A DNA stretch of 64,000 bases from Spirodela intermedia (GCA_902729315.2 LR746272.1:6449827-6513826); one strand, 5' to 3'; shown: positions 37,480-49,741, counted from the stretch's first letter. Notes: generated by a model from the letters alone, not told the origin. Made by a program: numbers and translations.

Positions 37480-38885
37480 GCTATATATATATATATACAC
37501 ATACATATCTTTCTCTATCCAATCCAGCTATCTAGATATCTATCTTTTGATTGAGATAGAGGGAAATGGCGACAAACGCTCGCTTCAAGCTACCTATTTT
37601 TGGGTTAAATGGTTTTCTTTTATTTTCCCTTTCTTCTCTCTCTTCCCCCCTATTGTGTGTGTGGTCTCCACATGTGGACATAAAATACGGAGGAGGTGGC
37701 TTAATAATGCACTCCTCTCGCTTGTTGACTGATGTGATGGCCGTGGCAACGCTTGAGATTTCCCGAATCCATTTGTCCGTCCCCGCCATCGAAGAAGAAG
37801 ACAGCTTCTGTCGTGGTGGAAATAGCAGAAGGCCGCCGTTCCCGTGTTAAGTTTCAATGGGTCGGCACCTTGCTTTAGGACTCAACATGGGCATGGCCCA
37901 CCTCGTACACTGACCCTCCCCCTCCCCCTCCCCCATGCATCCTTTTATTAGAGTTTTCTTCACCTCTGGTTTCATAATTGTTGATCTCAACACGGTGCAG
38001 GAACTACTTACGCCCCCGCTCTCCAGATTCCGGAGACTTTCATAGCCCAAGTTCCCTCTGCTACAAGAGGCCAATAATGATTCCCGTCAGAGGGGCTGAT
38101 GAGCACACATGCCGGGAGATTAAGCAAGATCTTCCCCTGGTGGGCACGGCTCAGAAAGCCTCCGAGCAGGCGCGCTTCCGTCCGCAAGTTGTCCAGAGGG
38201 GGGGGGGGGTATCATACGACGACAACATAGACAGCAAAAGGCAGAGGGCCTTCTCGTCTCTCGGCTCTGTTGGCTTCATAGAGGACCCAAGATGATGATC
38301 GGTACGACATGATTAGAGGTGTTTGCTTTTACGATCCATCATCCTTGTAATGAAGGTATTATTAAGGCTGTAATCAAGAAAAGGGGATGGTGGGTTTCTA
38401 TAATAAATAATACAATGGGCGTGTATTAGGAAAAAAAAATTAGCCAACTTTATTTGTATGATTTTAATATGATACCATACACCACTGCAATGCAATATGA
38501 TAATTTGTAGCAATTAATGCTCTCATTTTTAGTTATATTTTACAAAAATTAATCCTTCATATCATCTTATTTTCAAGCAAGATCCAAGTAAGATTGAAAA
38601 TCCCTCACAACTCATTGACCTTGAAACTAGTCTAGAGGCAACGACCGTCCTCTAAAATTTGATGTGAGAGAAAGGGGGGTCATCCAAAGATGCAAAGGTG
38701 GTTATCATGTGGTCTCTCATATATATTAAATTAACAGATGAAGCAGACAGAATGGAGAAGATATACCAAGCCTTTAGATCTGTTGGATGAAAGGTTGATC
38801 ATTGATCGTTGACCTTATGACTTCACATGGACCAGGTCAATCAGAGAAGTAACTCAACCCTGGCAAAGGCAAGCTGGTGTAGATA
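34361..38885. other. intergenic with several microsatellites, no gene supported
   Basis: Contains CT at 35923-35961, TG/GA at 36066-36112, GA at 36340-36372, CT then TA at 37439-37495, C-rich CCCCTC repeats at 37913-37935 and a G run at 38199-38209. Open frames are short. The plus frame at 37078 starts MKGINQARPL with a hydrophobic stretch, but it runs into a CT repeat and has no recognisable homology. The minus frame 34994-35182 is also unassigned. Confidence 0.45.
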
Positions 38886-39030
38886 AGGCGGTTCAGAGCA
38901 GCTCAGACCAGGAGGGCGGGATGGTTTGAACCAAGTTGCTCGAGTCAGGTGGCAAAATGATTCGAACCGGGTGACTCGGGTCAAGAGGCAGGCTCGTTTA
39001 GACCACGTTGCTCGAACCAGGAGGCGGACT
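38886..39030. repeat. 36-bp tandem repeat, about four diverged copies
   Basis: Units of 33-36 bp repeat a pattern of ...CGAACCAGGTTGCTCGGACCAGGAGGC type (38886-38917, 38918-38953, 38954-38989, 38990-39025), each ending in GGC. Because the period is a multiple of three, the minus-strand frame shows a 12-residue repeat around LTRATW. Copies differ at many sites. Confidence 0.75.
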
Positions 39031-40859
39031 GGTGCAGTTCGAAGGAAGTGGGCCGTTTGGGCCGGGAAGCTAGGGCTCATGATCCGGTTTGATTAAAACC
39101 CCAGCCGAGGGGAGAGAGAGAGATAGAGAGAGAGGCGAATCGGACGGCAACGGCGAGAGAGAAGAGAGCTAGCGACAGGGCGGGCGGCCAGAAGGGGGAA
39201 CGGCGGCGATGGCGGGAGACCACGATGGTGGAGGCAGTTGGATGATCGTGGAAACGGTGTCAGACGATGGTGGCTGCAGGCGGCGATTCGAGGGCTAACG
39301 GTGATGGAAGGGGAGGGCGAAGGTAGCGCGGCGGAAGCAGGGATGGCGATGGTGGTCGACGGCGGTAGCGAGTGGGAGGCGGAAGAGGAAGGGCGGAGGC
39401 CGGGATGGAGGTGGCGGCAGCGGCAGACGACGACGACGACGATTGACGGCGGAGGTGAAAATGGGGGCGATAGCAGGGGGTGGCAGGGACGGCGAGAACC
39501 GGGCGGCGGCTAAGGCGAGGGCGAGCTGACGGTGACGGGATGGAGGGGAGAAGAAGTGGGAGAAGAGAGGGGAGGGGGGAAGGAGAAGCTCCAGAACGGT
39601 TCAACATCAAAATACACTGTCCAAAAGCAGAGGTCTTCCGACCAATTTATAGACCTCAGCTAGTAACTGAAACGGCGAAATGAGAGGAGAATAGAGTTAA
39701 TAAAAGGTGAGCTCGCCCATTTCAGGGCATTTGCGGTGACGACGTGAACGGCAGATGGTTGAGTTCTCGATGAGATCCACGTCCTCCTCTATTTCACGTC
39801 TCCAGCTCTTCACCTTGGCTGGCTCCACCTTCAAGCGATGGTGAGCTGGACCATGCTGCACAATGACACACTAGAGACGGGTTCTCAATCGCTGCCATAA
39901 TGACGTCCAACTGTTTCTGACGTTAGGAGTATGACAACTTGAAGATAAGAGTAGAATGTCTACAATTAAATTTGACAAGGAAAACCTTATCCGATCCGAC
40001 CCATATAACTTGAATACCACACCACCACATTATTCAAAGAATGCTCCTTCCAACTTAGCGAGGAGCTTTAGCTTTGGGCTTTCCATGCATATGACAATGA
40101 CGTCTGCAGAGCGTTGGCGTGAAGAATTTGACAATTGAGGATGGAAATAGTCTTCTCCTTGTAACACAACTGGCCCAAGGTTGACGCACATTTATGATTT
40201 CCGGGTAATCCACTAATTCTTCCAACCCATCATTCGAATCGAGAAAAGGTCCCTGTGCACATGATCCAGTGCCCACCTCTCCGAGTTTCTCGTTTGAAGG
40301 CAATCGTATTGTGGAGGACGTGAATGCTTTGTGGAGGGCTAACTGCGACACCCCACCGCGTGACACTACCATTCATAGCACTGGTGTTCGTGCCTCAATC
40401 CGATGGGGAAGGGAGTTGGTGCTCGTGGTCATGGAAATAACCGATGCCTAGGCTGCTGCTCCCCGGGTCGCAGATACTCTGTGGATAAGGTGAGGGAGAA
40501 AGGGTGCATTCCGGTCATACGAGGACGTGGTCGTCTTCTGTGAGGAAAAAGCACATCGGATTGGCATTGCAGATGTCATCCTTCTTCTGGTTTTCCCCAA
40601 CGAAATGCCAAGGGCTAGCAAATTTACGTCTCGCCGCCGAACTCGCAAGTGGAGGGCTGAAACGTTGTGGAATAGAGTGACGGATTTCCGCCACCGGTAT
40701 AGAGAGTTGAGTTTTCTTCTAAAACTTCGAGTCATAAGCTGTGTTGAATTTAGCCTATTAATTGGTGAGATGCTAATTCCCCAACTGCCAACCTTATTAT
40801 CGGGCTTTCAATAGTTGCCGACTTAATGGTCTGATCGGGACTGGTCCCCTCAACGGTCT
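39031..40859. other. intergenic; GC-rich low-complexity stretch at 39110-39600, then unique DNA
   Basis: 39110-39600 is a GA- and GGC-rich stretch with long but biased open frames on both strands (Gly/Glu-rich on plus, Ser/Pro-rich on minus). With the 36-bp repeat beside it, this may be part of a decayed transposable element. 39600-40850 has short frames only, none recognised. Confidence 0.4.
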
Positions 40860-40868
40860 CTATATAAC
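40860..40868 (+). promoter_or_regulatory. TATA box of the DC2.15-like gene
   Basis: CTATATAAC lies about 105 bp before the start codon, in the usual position for a short 5' leader. Confidence 0.75.
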
Positions 40869-40969
40869 GTCCCAAGCATCTCTAGAATATCACAGGCATT
40901 CTTCTCCAGTCCTCTTTTGTCACCCTTGAACCAAATCCCCCATACGTCGTGACTTCCCTTTCTAGTACC

Positions 40970-41329
40970 ATGGCCACGAAGACTCAAGCCACGACGGCAT
41001 TCCTTCTTTTGAATCTATTGTTCTGCACATTCACCTCTGCCCAAATCCCGGGCCTTCCCGGCATTCCTCTGCTTCAGTGCCCTCTCTTACTCCTGGAAAC
41101 AGCGGTCTGCGGTGTTCTACTCAACCTCATCAAAATCGGAAATTTCACCGCGGCAGCTAATTCAACTTGTTGCGCTTTGTTAGCACCTCTGACGAATAAT
41201 GTGGCGGCCGACTGCCTATGCATCTCCATAAAGGCTAATTTGCTTGGTCTCAACGTGAGCATTCCTGGTGACATTAATCTGATTCTTAACTCCTGTGGCA
41301 AGAATATCACTATCCTGGGTTGTCCATAG
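40970..41329 (+). CDS. DC2.15-like hydrophobic eight-cysteine (hydrophobic-seed-protein / lipid-transfer fold) secreted protein
   Basis: A single-exon gene of 119 residues. The ATG at 40970 is in strong context (ACCATGGCC) and is the first ATG after the TATA box. Residues 1-24 form a hydrophobic signal peptide ending TFTSA|Q. The mature part has eight cysteines in the 8CM order C, C, CC, CxC, C, C (C37, C47, C67-C68, C82 and C84, C109, C118). The spacing and CP...C...L pattern match DC2.15 / 14-kDa proline-rich proteins, small cell-wall or extracellular proteins. Most relatives have a Pro-rich linker between signal and 8CM; here it is only about 12 residues (QIPGLPGIPLLQ). Binding of a hydrophobic ligand is plausible from the fold, not shown. 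An AATAAA follows about 190 bp after the stop. The overlapping minus-strand frame is a shadow. Confidence 0.93.
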   Translation: MATKTQATTAFLLLNLLFCTFTSAQIPGLPGIPLLQCPLLLLETAVCGVLLNLIKIGNFTAAANSTCCALLAPLTNNVAADCLCISIKANLLGLNVSIPGDINLILNSCGKNITILGCP

Positions 41330-41516
41330 TTTGTCACAGCACAATGTGTGCTTTCTCATGTATCCTGGGCCGCCCTATGTGGTTTCCCCTACTGTGGTTT
41401 CTCTGTGGTCTACGTCTGTCTTGTTTCGTAATCTAACGTCAACTGTATGGGGGGTAAGGGAGAGACTCTGGTCTCATCTTCCTGAACCCCACTCGTGAAA
41501 GAATAATTATCCTCTG

Positions 41517-41522
41517 AATAAA
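41517..41522 (+). terminator. AATAAA poly(A) signal of the DC2.15-like gene
   Basis: A perfect AATAAA 188 bp after the stop codon. Confidence 0.65.
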
Positions 41523-41529
41523 GATATTT

Positions 41530-42806
41530 TCGGTGCAATGTGTCTCAAACTACGTCCCCCCCTCCCCCCCCCCGGGTCCCCCGTCCCTCAGAGCAGGGGT
41601 CGTTTGTCGGACTTCAGTCGGGGTAATCCTCCAACTGCGCTGTTTCTAGTGTTGTCCATTTGAGAGCGAATGACGTGCGCACCCTCAAGCGGGGAAAGCG
41701 TTGAGGAAGGATCCACCGTTGTTGCAGTCTTATGGTTGGTTGTGTGGCACGACATGCAACGGAGTACCACCTCACCATACGCGACTAGGCTGATGTCCAT
41801 TACACAAGGTCCCTGATGCGTTTCTGCCGAGAAGTAACTCTAGATGTCCATGTGGGCGGTGTAGTAGCCTCGTCGTGAGTAGCGTCGCATACACGTAGGC
41901 TGTTTGCATGGCTTGTAGGATTGGATAAGGAAGTTAAGCATCACATTCTTTCTCACTTTTGTCACCCTATATGTCAGCATCAATGAAGGTTGATGTTGAT
42001 GTGTTGGCTCTATTGCTACTCTCCCAAGTTCTATTGCTCGAATTAGCTCCAAAGCCTCAACGCTGTGCCAGGCTTGCATGTGGATGCCACTGATGTTTAT
42101 AAGAGACTTCTTCACATGCCTTGCCTTGCCTTGCCTTGAAACAACGGGAACCAGCTTATCTTCAATGAAGAGAAGAAGTGTCATGCCTTTTCTAGGAAAT
42201 TGATTGAAATTGGTTGTGGGTTCTAACGTTGATGAACCAATGCTTGGATGAAATTTGAGGTGTAGGTCCAAATGAATCCTATTAGAGATCTGTTGATAGT
42301 CAACCATGATTTATCCCATACTAATAAGAGTGGTTCTGAAGAAGTCAACTTACCAGGTCTTTTCATCTGGTCCATTATGAATAAGTCTAGATTGACTTGC
42401 TTCCTAATTCGTAACGTAATGGATAAGGAATGGTGGTTCTTTTGTTGCCTTGTTAAAGCTTTCTGCCTATATGAAACTGTATGGTGAAGAATCATTGGAA
42501 TCCATGGTAGTTGAGAAGCACGATTATGGGAAACAATGGTAGGATATGCAAGACTCGTCAAAGATTACATCTCAGATTCCCATGATCATGACTAAATATC
42601 ATTGTGTTCAAATGGGCTAGATGGACTTGTTGCCAAATATAGAATATGTACACCTTGGGATATCTTTTACATTTGACAGAGGTAGTAAGACAATTCAGCA
42701 AAAGTGATGTCAAGAATAGTGATGATGAGATTAATAACACAGTAGAAAAATGATAAGTAGAAAGAGGAGAAGAAAAGATAACAGTAATAGTCATAATAAT
42801 AACCAC

Positions 42807-42866
<60 letters not shown>

Positions 42867-43260
42867 CGTTATCATCATGGGCAGTAGGAGCGGCATCAAG
42901 AAGAAGAAGAAGAGGAAAGAGAAGTCTAAGAAGTGGAAGGAGAGTCGGCAGATGGAGAGAAGGCGTAGTCGTCTTCTGATAAAAGTGGCATCACCAGAGG
43001 TCGTGTGTATATTTGTTATTACGTGGCAAAGAAAGGGCTGATCGGAAGTTTTCTTCTCGTGATGAGGTAAGACGAATAATAATTTTTTCCCAAGCTATTT
43101 GGGCTGGACGGGGAAAGTTGCTGCCCCGCCTCACCTAGGTCTCGCTGTTTCCCTTCTGGTGCGATTTTGACTCCGCAAAGTGTTGCACACTCATCCGCGG
43201 CCCTTTCTGCTGGCTGCAATTTTTCTCCGTCTGTCCCTCCCTTCGCTGCAGATTATTCTC
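41530..43260. other. intergenic; AAT microsatellite, then SAE2-like 5' flank
   Basis: Contains a C-rich run at 41558-41582, four copies of GCCTT at about 42119-42140 and an AAT/ATA trinucleotide run at 42808-42866. The minus frames 41840-42307 and 42223-42561 are open but unrecognised. 43090-43260 resembles a 5' UTR before the SAE2-like ATG. Confidence 0.45.
42808..42866. repeat. (AAT)n microsatellite
   Basis: Nearly perfect AAT trinucleotide run of about 59 bp. Confidence 0.93.
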
Positions 43261-44838
43261 ATGGCTTCCGAGCAGCAGTTGGCGGTAGTTAAGGTGATTC
43301 TTGGATCTCGTCCTTTAACGCTACTCTTATGTCTCAAAAACTTGTTATGAGGTTGGTTTTCGTTCTGATTGGGGATGGAGGATGCCGACGAATGCACATT
43401 CAGGGCTCGCGAGTGCTCATGGTGGGAGCGGGCGGCATCGGCTGCGAGCTACGCGAGACTTTGGCGCTTCGAGGACATCCGCATCGTAAGAATATCTCAT
43501 CGCTTCTCTGTTCATGCCAAAAGTGTGGATACGGGAAATCTTCTGAAGGTTTTTATTTAACTTCATGCCAAAAGTGATGCCTTAAATTGAACCACGAATC
43601 TTGTCCAAATCTTGGTGGAATGCTCTTGTAAGCTTCTTCTAGATCACCATGTAAGAATGCATTCTTCACATCATACTATTGAATTTGCCTACTAAAATGA
43701 GCTGCTGGTGATAGTCAAAGTCTTATAGTGCTTATTTTTTGGCCACTCGGGCAGATGTCTCACGAAAGTCAACTCCATAGGTCTGGGTATAGCCATTAAT
43801 AACTAATCTTGTTGTATCATTGAGAGAGTCACTAAAGTCATTAAACTTATATTTCATGGTGAAAACCGATCTACAGCCTACCAGATTATTTCTCTTTGGT
43901 TGCTCGAAAATTTCTCATTTTTCTCACAAGTAACAATTACCCGAATGGTGCTAAGTATTTAATGGTCATTTTTTCTAAGCATACCCATTTTGTTGTAGTG
44001 TATTTACAAAAGAAGATTCATGAATTATGCCTTTTTTTTGGAAATAGTGAGAGAGAGATTGGTTAAAGTAACTCCATGCATTCCCTCTTGGAAATAAAGG
44101 CTGCAAAAAACGACTTAACACTGCAAAGAAGGCACAGGGAAACCCCAGAAAAGAGGCTAGGACTCCGATACCATCACAAAAAGCAGAGAATTATAGCTTC
44201 TTTTTTATCATATATCATACTAATTGAGACAAGTTAGTATGTAGCTTAATGTACGAGAAAAGGGACGAGGAAATATCAAACTAAATGAGGAAATTTCCTG
44301 AAGCTGACTATCTCCTGATTTAAGGGATCAGAATAAAACTTTCGTAGCTATATATATGCTTATTTTGTTCGTAAAACCACGTATGTGACGACTGTTCACT
44401 TGAATATTCCCAAGTGAAACTAGGAATAGTGGCATCAACATTCGTGCTCCTGTTTTAATTTAGAACGGCAACTCTATCAGAACATTGGAAATAATCAATT
44501 GACAGCATTGAATTATGGACACAATTGAAATGAGCAATCTCAATAGACAGTTTCTGTTCCGACAGCATCATGTGGGAAAATCTAAGGCCAAAGTATATCC
44601 TGTCGTATATTAGCTTCAGGTTATCGTTGCATACTTTCTGTAGTGCATCAAATTGACTGGCTGCACCTGGAATCATCTTATCCTTCCTTTTGCGCAACTG
44701 GTTGCCCGAGATGCAGTTTTGAAGTTTAGGCCTCACATATCTATCACACCTCACCATGCTAATGTCAAAAGTCTGGAATTCAATGCAGATTTCTTTAAGC
44801 AGTTCAATGTTGCGTTGAATGGCCTAGATAACTTAGAT
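43261..44838 (+). pseudogene. SAE2: truncated SUMO-activating enzyme subunit 2 (SAE2) pseudogene
   Basis: Four exons of the 5' part of SAE2, the catalytic E1 subunit for SUMO, are present in order. Exon 1 (43261-43293) encodes MASEQQLAVVK. Exon 2 (43404-43485) encodes GSRVLMVGAGGIGCEL, the nucleotide-binding glycine motif. Exon 3 (44506-44592) encodes SNLNRQFLF and ends GKSKAK. Exon 4 (44701-44838) encodes [12 protein letters not shown] and ends GLDNLD. Exon 2 lost about 8 bases, so FEDIRI lies in another frame; exon 3 starts with a stop and a small shift; the acceptor before exon 4 reads CTG instead of CAG; there is no donor after GLDNLD. Later exons (catalytic Cys, ubiquitin-like domain) are absent downstream. 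Retained introns mean a duplicated genomic segment, not a retrocopy. A copia fragment sits in intron 2. Confidence 0.9.
43577..44173 (-). mobile_element. Ty1/copia fragment inside intron 2 of the SAE2 pseudogene
   Basis: Minus-strand translation shows copia reverse transcriptase in order: INGYTQTYGVDFRETSARVAKK-like residues at about 43736-43800 and DVKNAFLHGDLEE, with a stop or shift, at 43631-43672. At 44162-44173 the minus strand reads TGGTATCGGAGT, two bases from the usual Met-tRNA primer site TGGTATCAGAGC. Only about 250 bp separate the primer site from reverse transcriptase, so gag, protease and integrase are deleted. A 5' LTR could lie within 44174-44505, but no second LTR was found. 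Confidence 0.8.
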
Positions 44839-45084
44839 TTCTTTCATAATATCGATCATTTTCTTATGCCTGCCTTTTTTTGTATGCAAGATTTCTAAGC
44901 AGCCCTTCATTTTATGTGGGACAACTACGTAGCTTGAGATTCTTTTTACCTTGTCCTTGCATTCTGCCTTTCGATTCCTTGCTTTTGGGTGCCACGACAT
45001 TGAAATCTGCTCTATCTTAACCTCTCGTTTTATTTGTTACATTTCTTGCAAAAGAAAAACATTTCACTTAAACTTGACTGAAAG

Positions 45085-45187
45085 TTATGGGGAGTCTGAC
45101 TTTATTTGACTCTGTGATTCATTGGATGGATGTGGGTTTCAAAGGACAAATAAAAAACGGAGTCACATCAAGTTGGACTCCCCATAA
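45085..45187. mobile_element. 103-bp fold-back (MITE-like) element
   Basis: Ends are perfect 12-bp inverted repeats: TTATGGGGAGTC at the left, GACTCCCCATAA at the right. Pairing continues inward imperfectly (TTTATTTGACTCTGTGAT against ATCACACTCCG...AAATAAA type), so most of the element can form a hairpin. No clear target-site duplication; no coding capacity. Confidence 0.65.
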
Positions 45188-46375
45188 TATTCATTCGAAT
45201 GCAAGCGAAATCTAGATTTCTTATAAACACATTGTAAAGAATTATATGCACTGGATGATGGAGCATTCATATGCATGTTAGCCCTGTCTGCACACTTTGT
45301 TTCATTCTCGACATCTACTGAATGAGATTTTTTTAATAGAATTGTAGAATTTTCATGTGAATGTTTTCTTGGCCTAATTATTTCTTATTACATTAAATTA
45401 CCGCATCCTTACTTTGAAAACAAAGACTCCTGTTTGATAAAACGCTTCAAAACTTGATTTTAATATTGTGCATATGACAAATGCAGATGAGAAAAAGGAG
45501 AACAGTATTTTAAAGCACACGCCAATTTTATCTCAGAAACTGCCAACTGAATATTAGGGACGAATTTGATATATTGCACCTGACTTTGGAGTATCAGTTT
45601 TCGGAGCGTAATTTGTCAGTTACCACTACAATGGCGATGCATCTGCATGTTTATATGACGGCTAGTTGGGTGTTTAATTGAATCTTTATCTTTTCTAAAA
45701 CTCAAGCTCCTTTTTCTTTTAAACGGAACCGCCAGATTTCAAAGTTACCTTCCAGGCTAAGTATTTTTTGCATCAGCTGATTCCAGGCTAGACGTGATAT
45801 TTTTATTGTCTTTATCCTCAACCATAGGGAGTACCAAACATGAAAGAAAATAAGGAAAATAATCAACAAGTTGTTATCCTCAAATATCATCTCAATCTTC
45901 CTCTTGACATCATAATCTTATGCATATTTCAGCATTTTTATATAGACACATCTAGCAAAAAATCAATAAGTTGTTATCCTCCTGACATTTTCGCAACACT
46001 AACCATGTGAGACTGTTAAGTCCCAAAGGCCCAACCTGTAGTAATTCTGGTATCAGAACTAGTGTTAATGGCAGTGATTTCAATATAAGAGGAAGATCTA
46101 ATGATTTAGATATAGTTCAACCTGATTTAATAAGAATCGTTGAGGCCCAACATTCTTTGCAATCTAATAGGACTTAAGAGTCATTGAGGCCCAAACTACA
46201 ACACAATTCAAAACTCAAAGAGATAATAGGGACTCATGTAGCAAAACACACAAAAGAGGCCTAGGTCCTAGGGAATTGAGCTATAAACAAGAAGGAATGT
46301 TAAAAGATGGCTCAAAACCTAATAGGCCCTAGTAAAGTATGAGAAGGCTACAATCTTTATTAATCATTCCAAGTT

Positions 46376-46438
<63 letters not shown>

Positions 46439-49400
46439 AAAACTTTATTATTATTTTCTTTAGAATTAGTCAAAGTTTCATTTTCTATCATTTCAAAATA
46501 TGTTTTGATTCTATTCAAACTTTATATAAAGTTACCCTCTCTTTGCTTGTGGATTCAAGCATCCATTGTGGACTGAAGGATTTACCATCTCCGCTCCATT
46601 GTGTAGAAAGGACTCTTAGATTTTGCTTATAGAATGTTCATAAATGTATATCGAATGAAATTCCTCCTAACATGATGTAGAAAAATATTACTGAAATTAA
46701 GAAAAAGAGCAGACGTGAATAGGATTACAAGATGTCAGGAGGAGGGACCGCCCATCATTGAAGGAAGCTTCATTGCTATGCATCCCAAGGACACTACTCC
46801 CAACAACTCTCAACATGCCACATGCCAAAGGTGGTACGACCCTCTTTGAAAAACCCCAGATTGGGTCCATTTCACAAAATAAGGCTGGGCCTGGAACACA
46901 TAAGCCCAGCCCAACGTCATTTGGTAGGCTTCTTGGTACAATCAGAAGGGTGGATTCCAATGGGAAAAACTCTCCTACAATGCATATCTAGGTTTATCTA
47001 TGTGAACCTTGACTCTAGTTGCTGTAAGGTTCACCAAGATGGGCCTTTAAACGACAAACAAGTTTGGTATCTCATATGACACATATGAATAGGCATAACC
47101 TCAAAAGATCAGTCAAATATGGCTCATATCCAAGACATAGTGAAATGGGCTTCACCCTTCTAGATTTATCAAGCATATCTCATATGATCAAACACAGTTT
47201 CGTAGGACTTTGGGTTTATCAGGTGGGTCTCGTCCCAAGCTTTGTGAGATCAACCTCACCCCAAAATTCTCATCTTCTTGCAATGCTAGAGTTTTCTTAT
47301 AAAATAAAGCTCACATTTGACCTTCATTCCATGGACTTGTTAAGTGAATGCTTATCTCATGCTCTTTCAACTGAGCTTTCCTCCAAACCTTCTCAATCAA
47401 GCTTTTGTTTCGACGGTTTTTCTTGGTTGAGGTCAAAAAAAACCAATTTTTCCACTCCACGTGGACTTTGACTCTTTCTAGACGTCTTCAGGTGATGCAC
47501 GCTGTAGAATTGAACAGCCATATTTGGCCAAATATCAAGCAAAAAACTCCCATGTTTCCTTCATGATATATTAGAAATGTCTCACGTTTATGGCTGCAAA
47601 TGTGAGTTTAATTATAGAAAATAGCATGTCGTAGTTCACAATTTCTCTCTCCATCCCTCCATCTGCACTCACCATGCTAGTGGGGTTGAGACTCTGACAA
47701 CAGAGGCCCATTTAATTTGAAGGATAAGTCTCATCACCAGTAAGCTATTGTGATGGGCCTCTATGGGCATGGGTTTCGGGCATAGGCTACGGGCATGGGC
47801 TTCCTCCTCCCACCTCCACTCGGAGACCATAGGAGGTGATTCAAACTACACTAAATATCCTTCCACACTAAACTGCTCAATGCTTTCCTGTGTTGAACTG
47901 TGAAAACTAAGTAAATAAAGATTGAATCAAATTGAAATATATGTCAACACTAGAAAACAACAAATAATCAATTGTTTTATCAATAATTTCCCACACTCAC
48001 CCATCTTTGACCACACAAAATCGTCCATATTTTTTTATGAAGACGAAGAGAACCACCAGAAAAGGAGATGATGTTCAGGTCGGCTAGACGTAATAAATCA
48101 TCAATTTTCATCACAGAAGTATCTACACTCAAGACACAGCTTGAATCTGAGCGAAGGATCGGATTTCTGACTCGTTGAAGACTTCTAAGGAACATGAAGT
48201 CACATGAGATACAATTTAATTATCTAAGAATCCTCAAAATTCTCGAACATCAACATATTTTCCTTGATGATGCACATATACATATATATGTTAATATATG
48301 CATATCATGTGAAGGGCATAAAAATGTATTACAAGCAGAGCGTGGTACAACAAAACACCAAGAAGAAACAAATAGAACCACCGTACAGATCGAATTGGCT
48401 CTTCGCTATTCAGAGTAAAGGGTTAAATCTTGTGTTGGCAGATTCAGAACTCGAACACACCTCGATTAAAGGAACAAATGATATCAGTGAGACTCATATA
48501 TAACCAAGCAGCATTCCATATAATTGAATGAGAAGTGCTTGAGGATGTTGGTCAACGTAACCACATATCAGCGCATATAGGACTCCACATTTCGACAAAA
48601 CCGAATTGTTAAAGTTGAGAGAAAGAAGTAATGATTGAGGGATACAAAGGGGGTTAAACTTGATGTTGAATGTCTGAAGGTGCTCGATGGAAACACAGAA
48701 GCAAGTGGTAAGTGACAAATGAAGGGGAAGAAGGGGATTCTCTATGCCTTTAGTCTAACTCAATGTATCCTCAAAGGGTTTAGATAAAGTGAACAAAATA
48801 TGTTCCCTAGTCGTCTAGAAAGATGCCTAGCACAACTCAAAGCACCAAAAGGGTTTTGACAGGCATGAAGCTAAAGACTGTTGGTAGATAAATCTTCTCC
48901 CAGTCAAGAGTACAGTGGAGATAGATGAAGTAGGAAGGGATAATATACAAGCCAAGAAAAAAAGATTCACTGGAGTTTTGATACAACAAAGCCATTCCAA
49001 GGTTCAACTCCCACAGATGCCATTCCAAGGTTGAACTCATGACTCTACAACAACTCCAAACCGTTCCATCTAACCTCCTACTTCAAAACCATTCATGCCA
49101 ATGGCAACCACTAATGTTTCCGTTCCGTTTTCTGGTTTTCCTCACCTTTCTTATTCTTGTATCCTACTCCTTACCCACCAACATCTAGCACCAATAGAAC
49201 ATGGCCTGTACTTAGCTTCATACTCAGCAGAGTATTTAGGATTCCTCTAATGTGTAGAGTATTTAGGATTCCTTAGTTTTTTTAGCTAGAGAACTGTCGT
49301 TGTTCACTTTCACTGACCAGTAGGAATGCACATGTAGAATCATTGGGAACATGTAGAGAAATAGACGTCACCATTGGCAACATAGAAGACTGCAGAACAT

Positions 49401-49741
49401 TAGGCTTTTGAAAACCACAGGATTAATTTACATAGGGCTTGAAAGCTAAAACAACAAAGGACTATGGAGCCTGATTGATAATTGTAAGCATGAATATTGA
49501 TCTCCAATGTCATTCACGATGATAAAGAAAGTAAGTAAAATACGGTTGGGAAGCTTCTTCGGCCTCTGCTTTCTCCCTTAGAACCCAAACTGTTGTTAAT
49601 TTACGCAAGAAGGCGATCTGTAAACGAGAAGAACTACTTTTCTTGAAAGAGATGACCACAAGACGCAAAGATCAGCATATTCGTGCGGGAAAGGACATTG
49701 GATTAGTCGAGTGCAAGTCTTGGAGGGAAACAAAAACTCAC
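45188..49741. other. intergenic, no gene supported; (TA)n repeat
   Basis: AT-rich to mixed DNA. The minus-strand stretch 47985-48185 lies between a plausible acceptor (CCTTAG) and donor (GGGTGAGTG) and stays open (SLQRVRNPILRS...), but I recognise no family. Short local duplications occur near 48990-49035 and 49228-49280. Other frames look random. Confidence 0.4.
46379..46433. repeat. (TA)n microsatellite
   Basis: About 55 bp of perfect TA; cruciform-prone. Confidence 0.95.

Noticed and set aside
39238-39683. Gly/Glu-rich plus and Ser/Pro-rich minus frames
   Set aside because: Both strands open because of low-complexity GGC/GAG sequence; no start context, domain or splice support.
40949-40969. 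Longer start for the DC2.15-like gene at 40949
   Set aside because: The codon there is GTG; the ATG at 40970 has strong context and directly begins the signal peptide.
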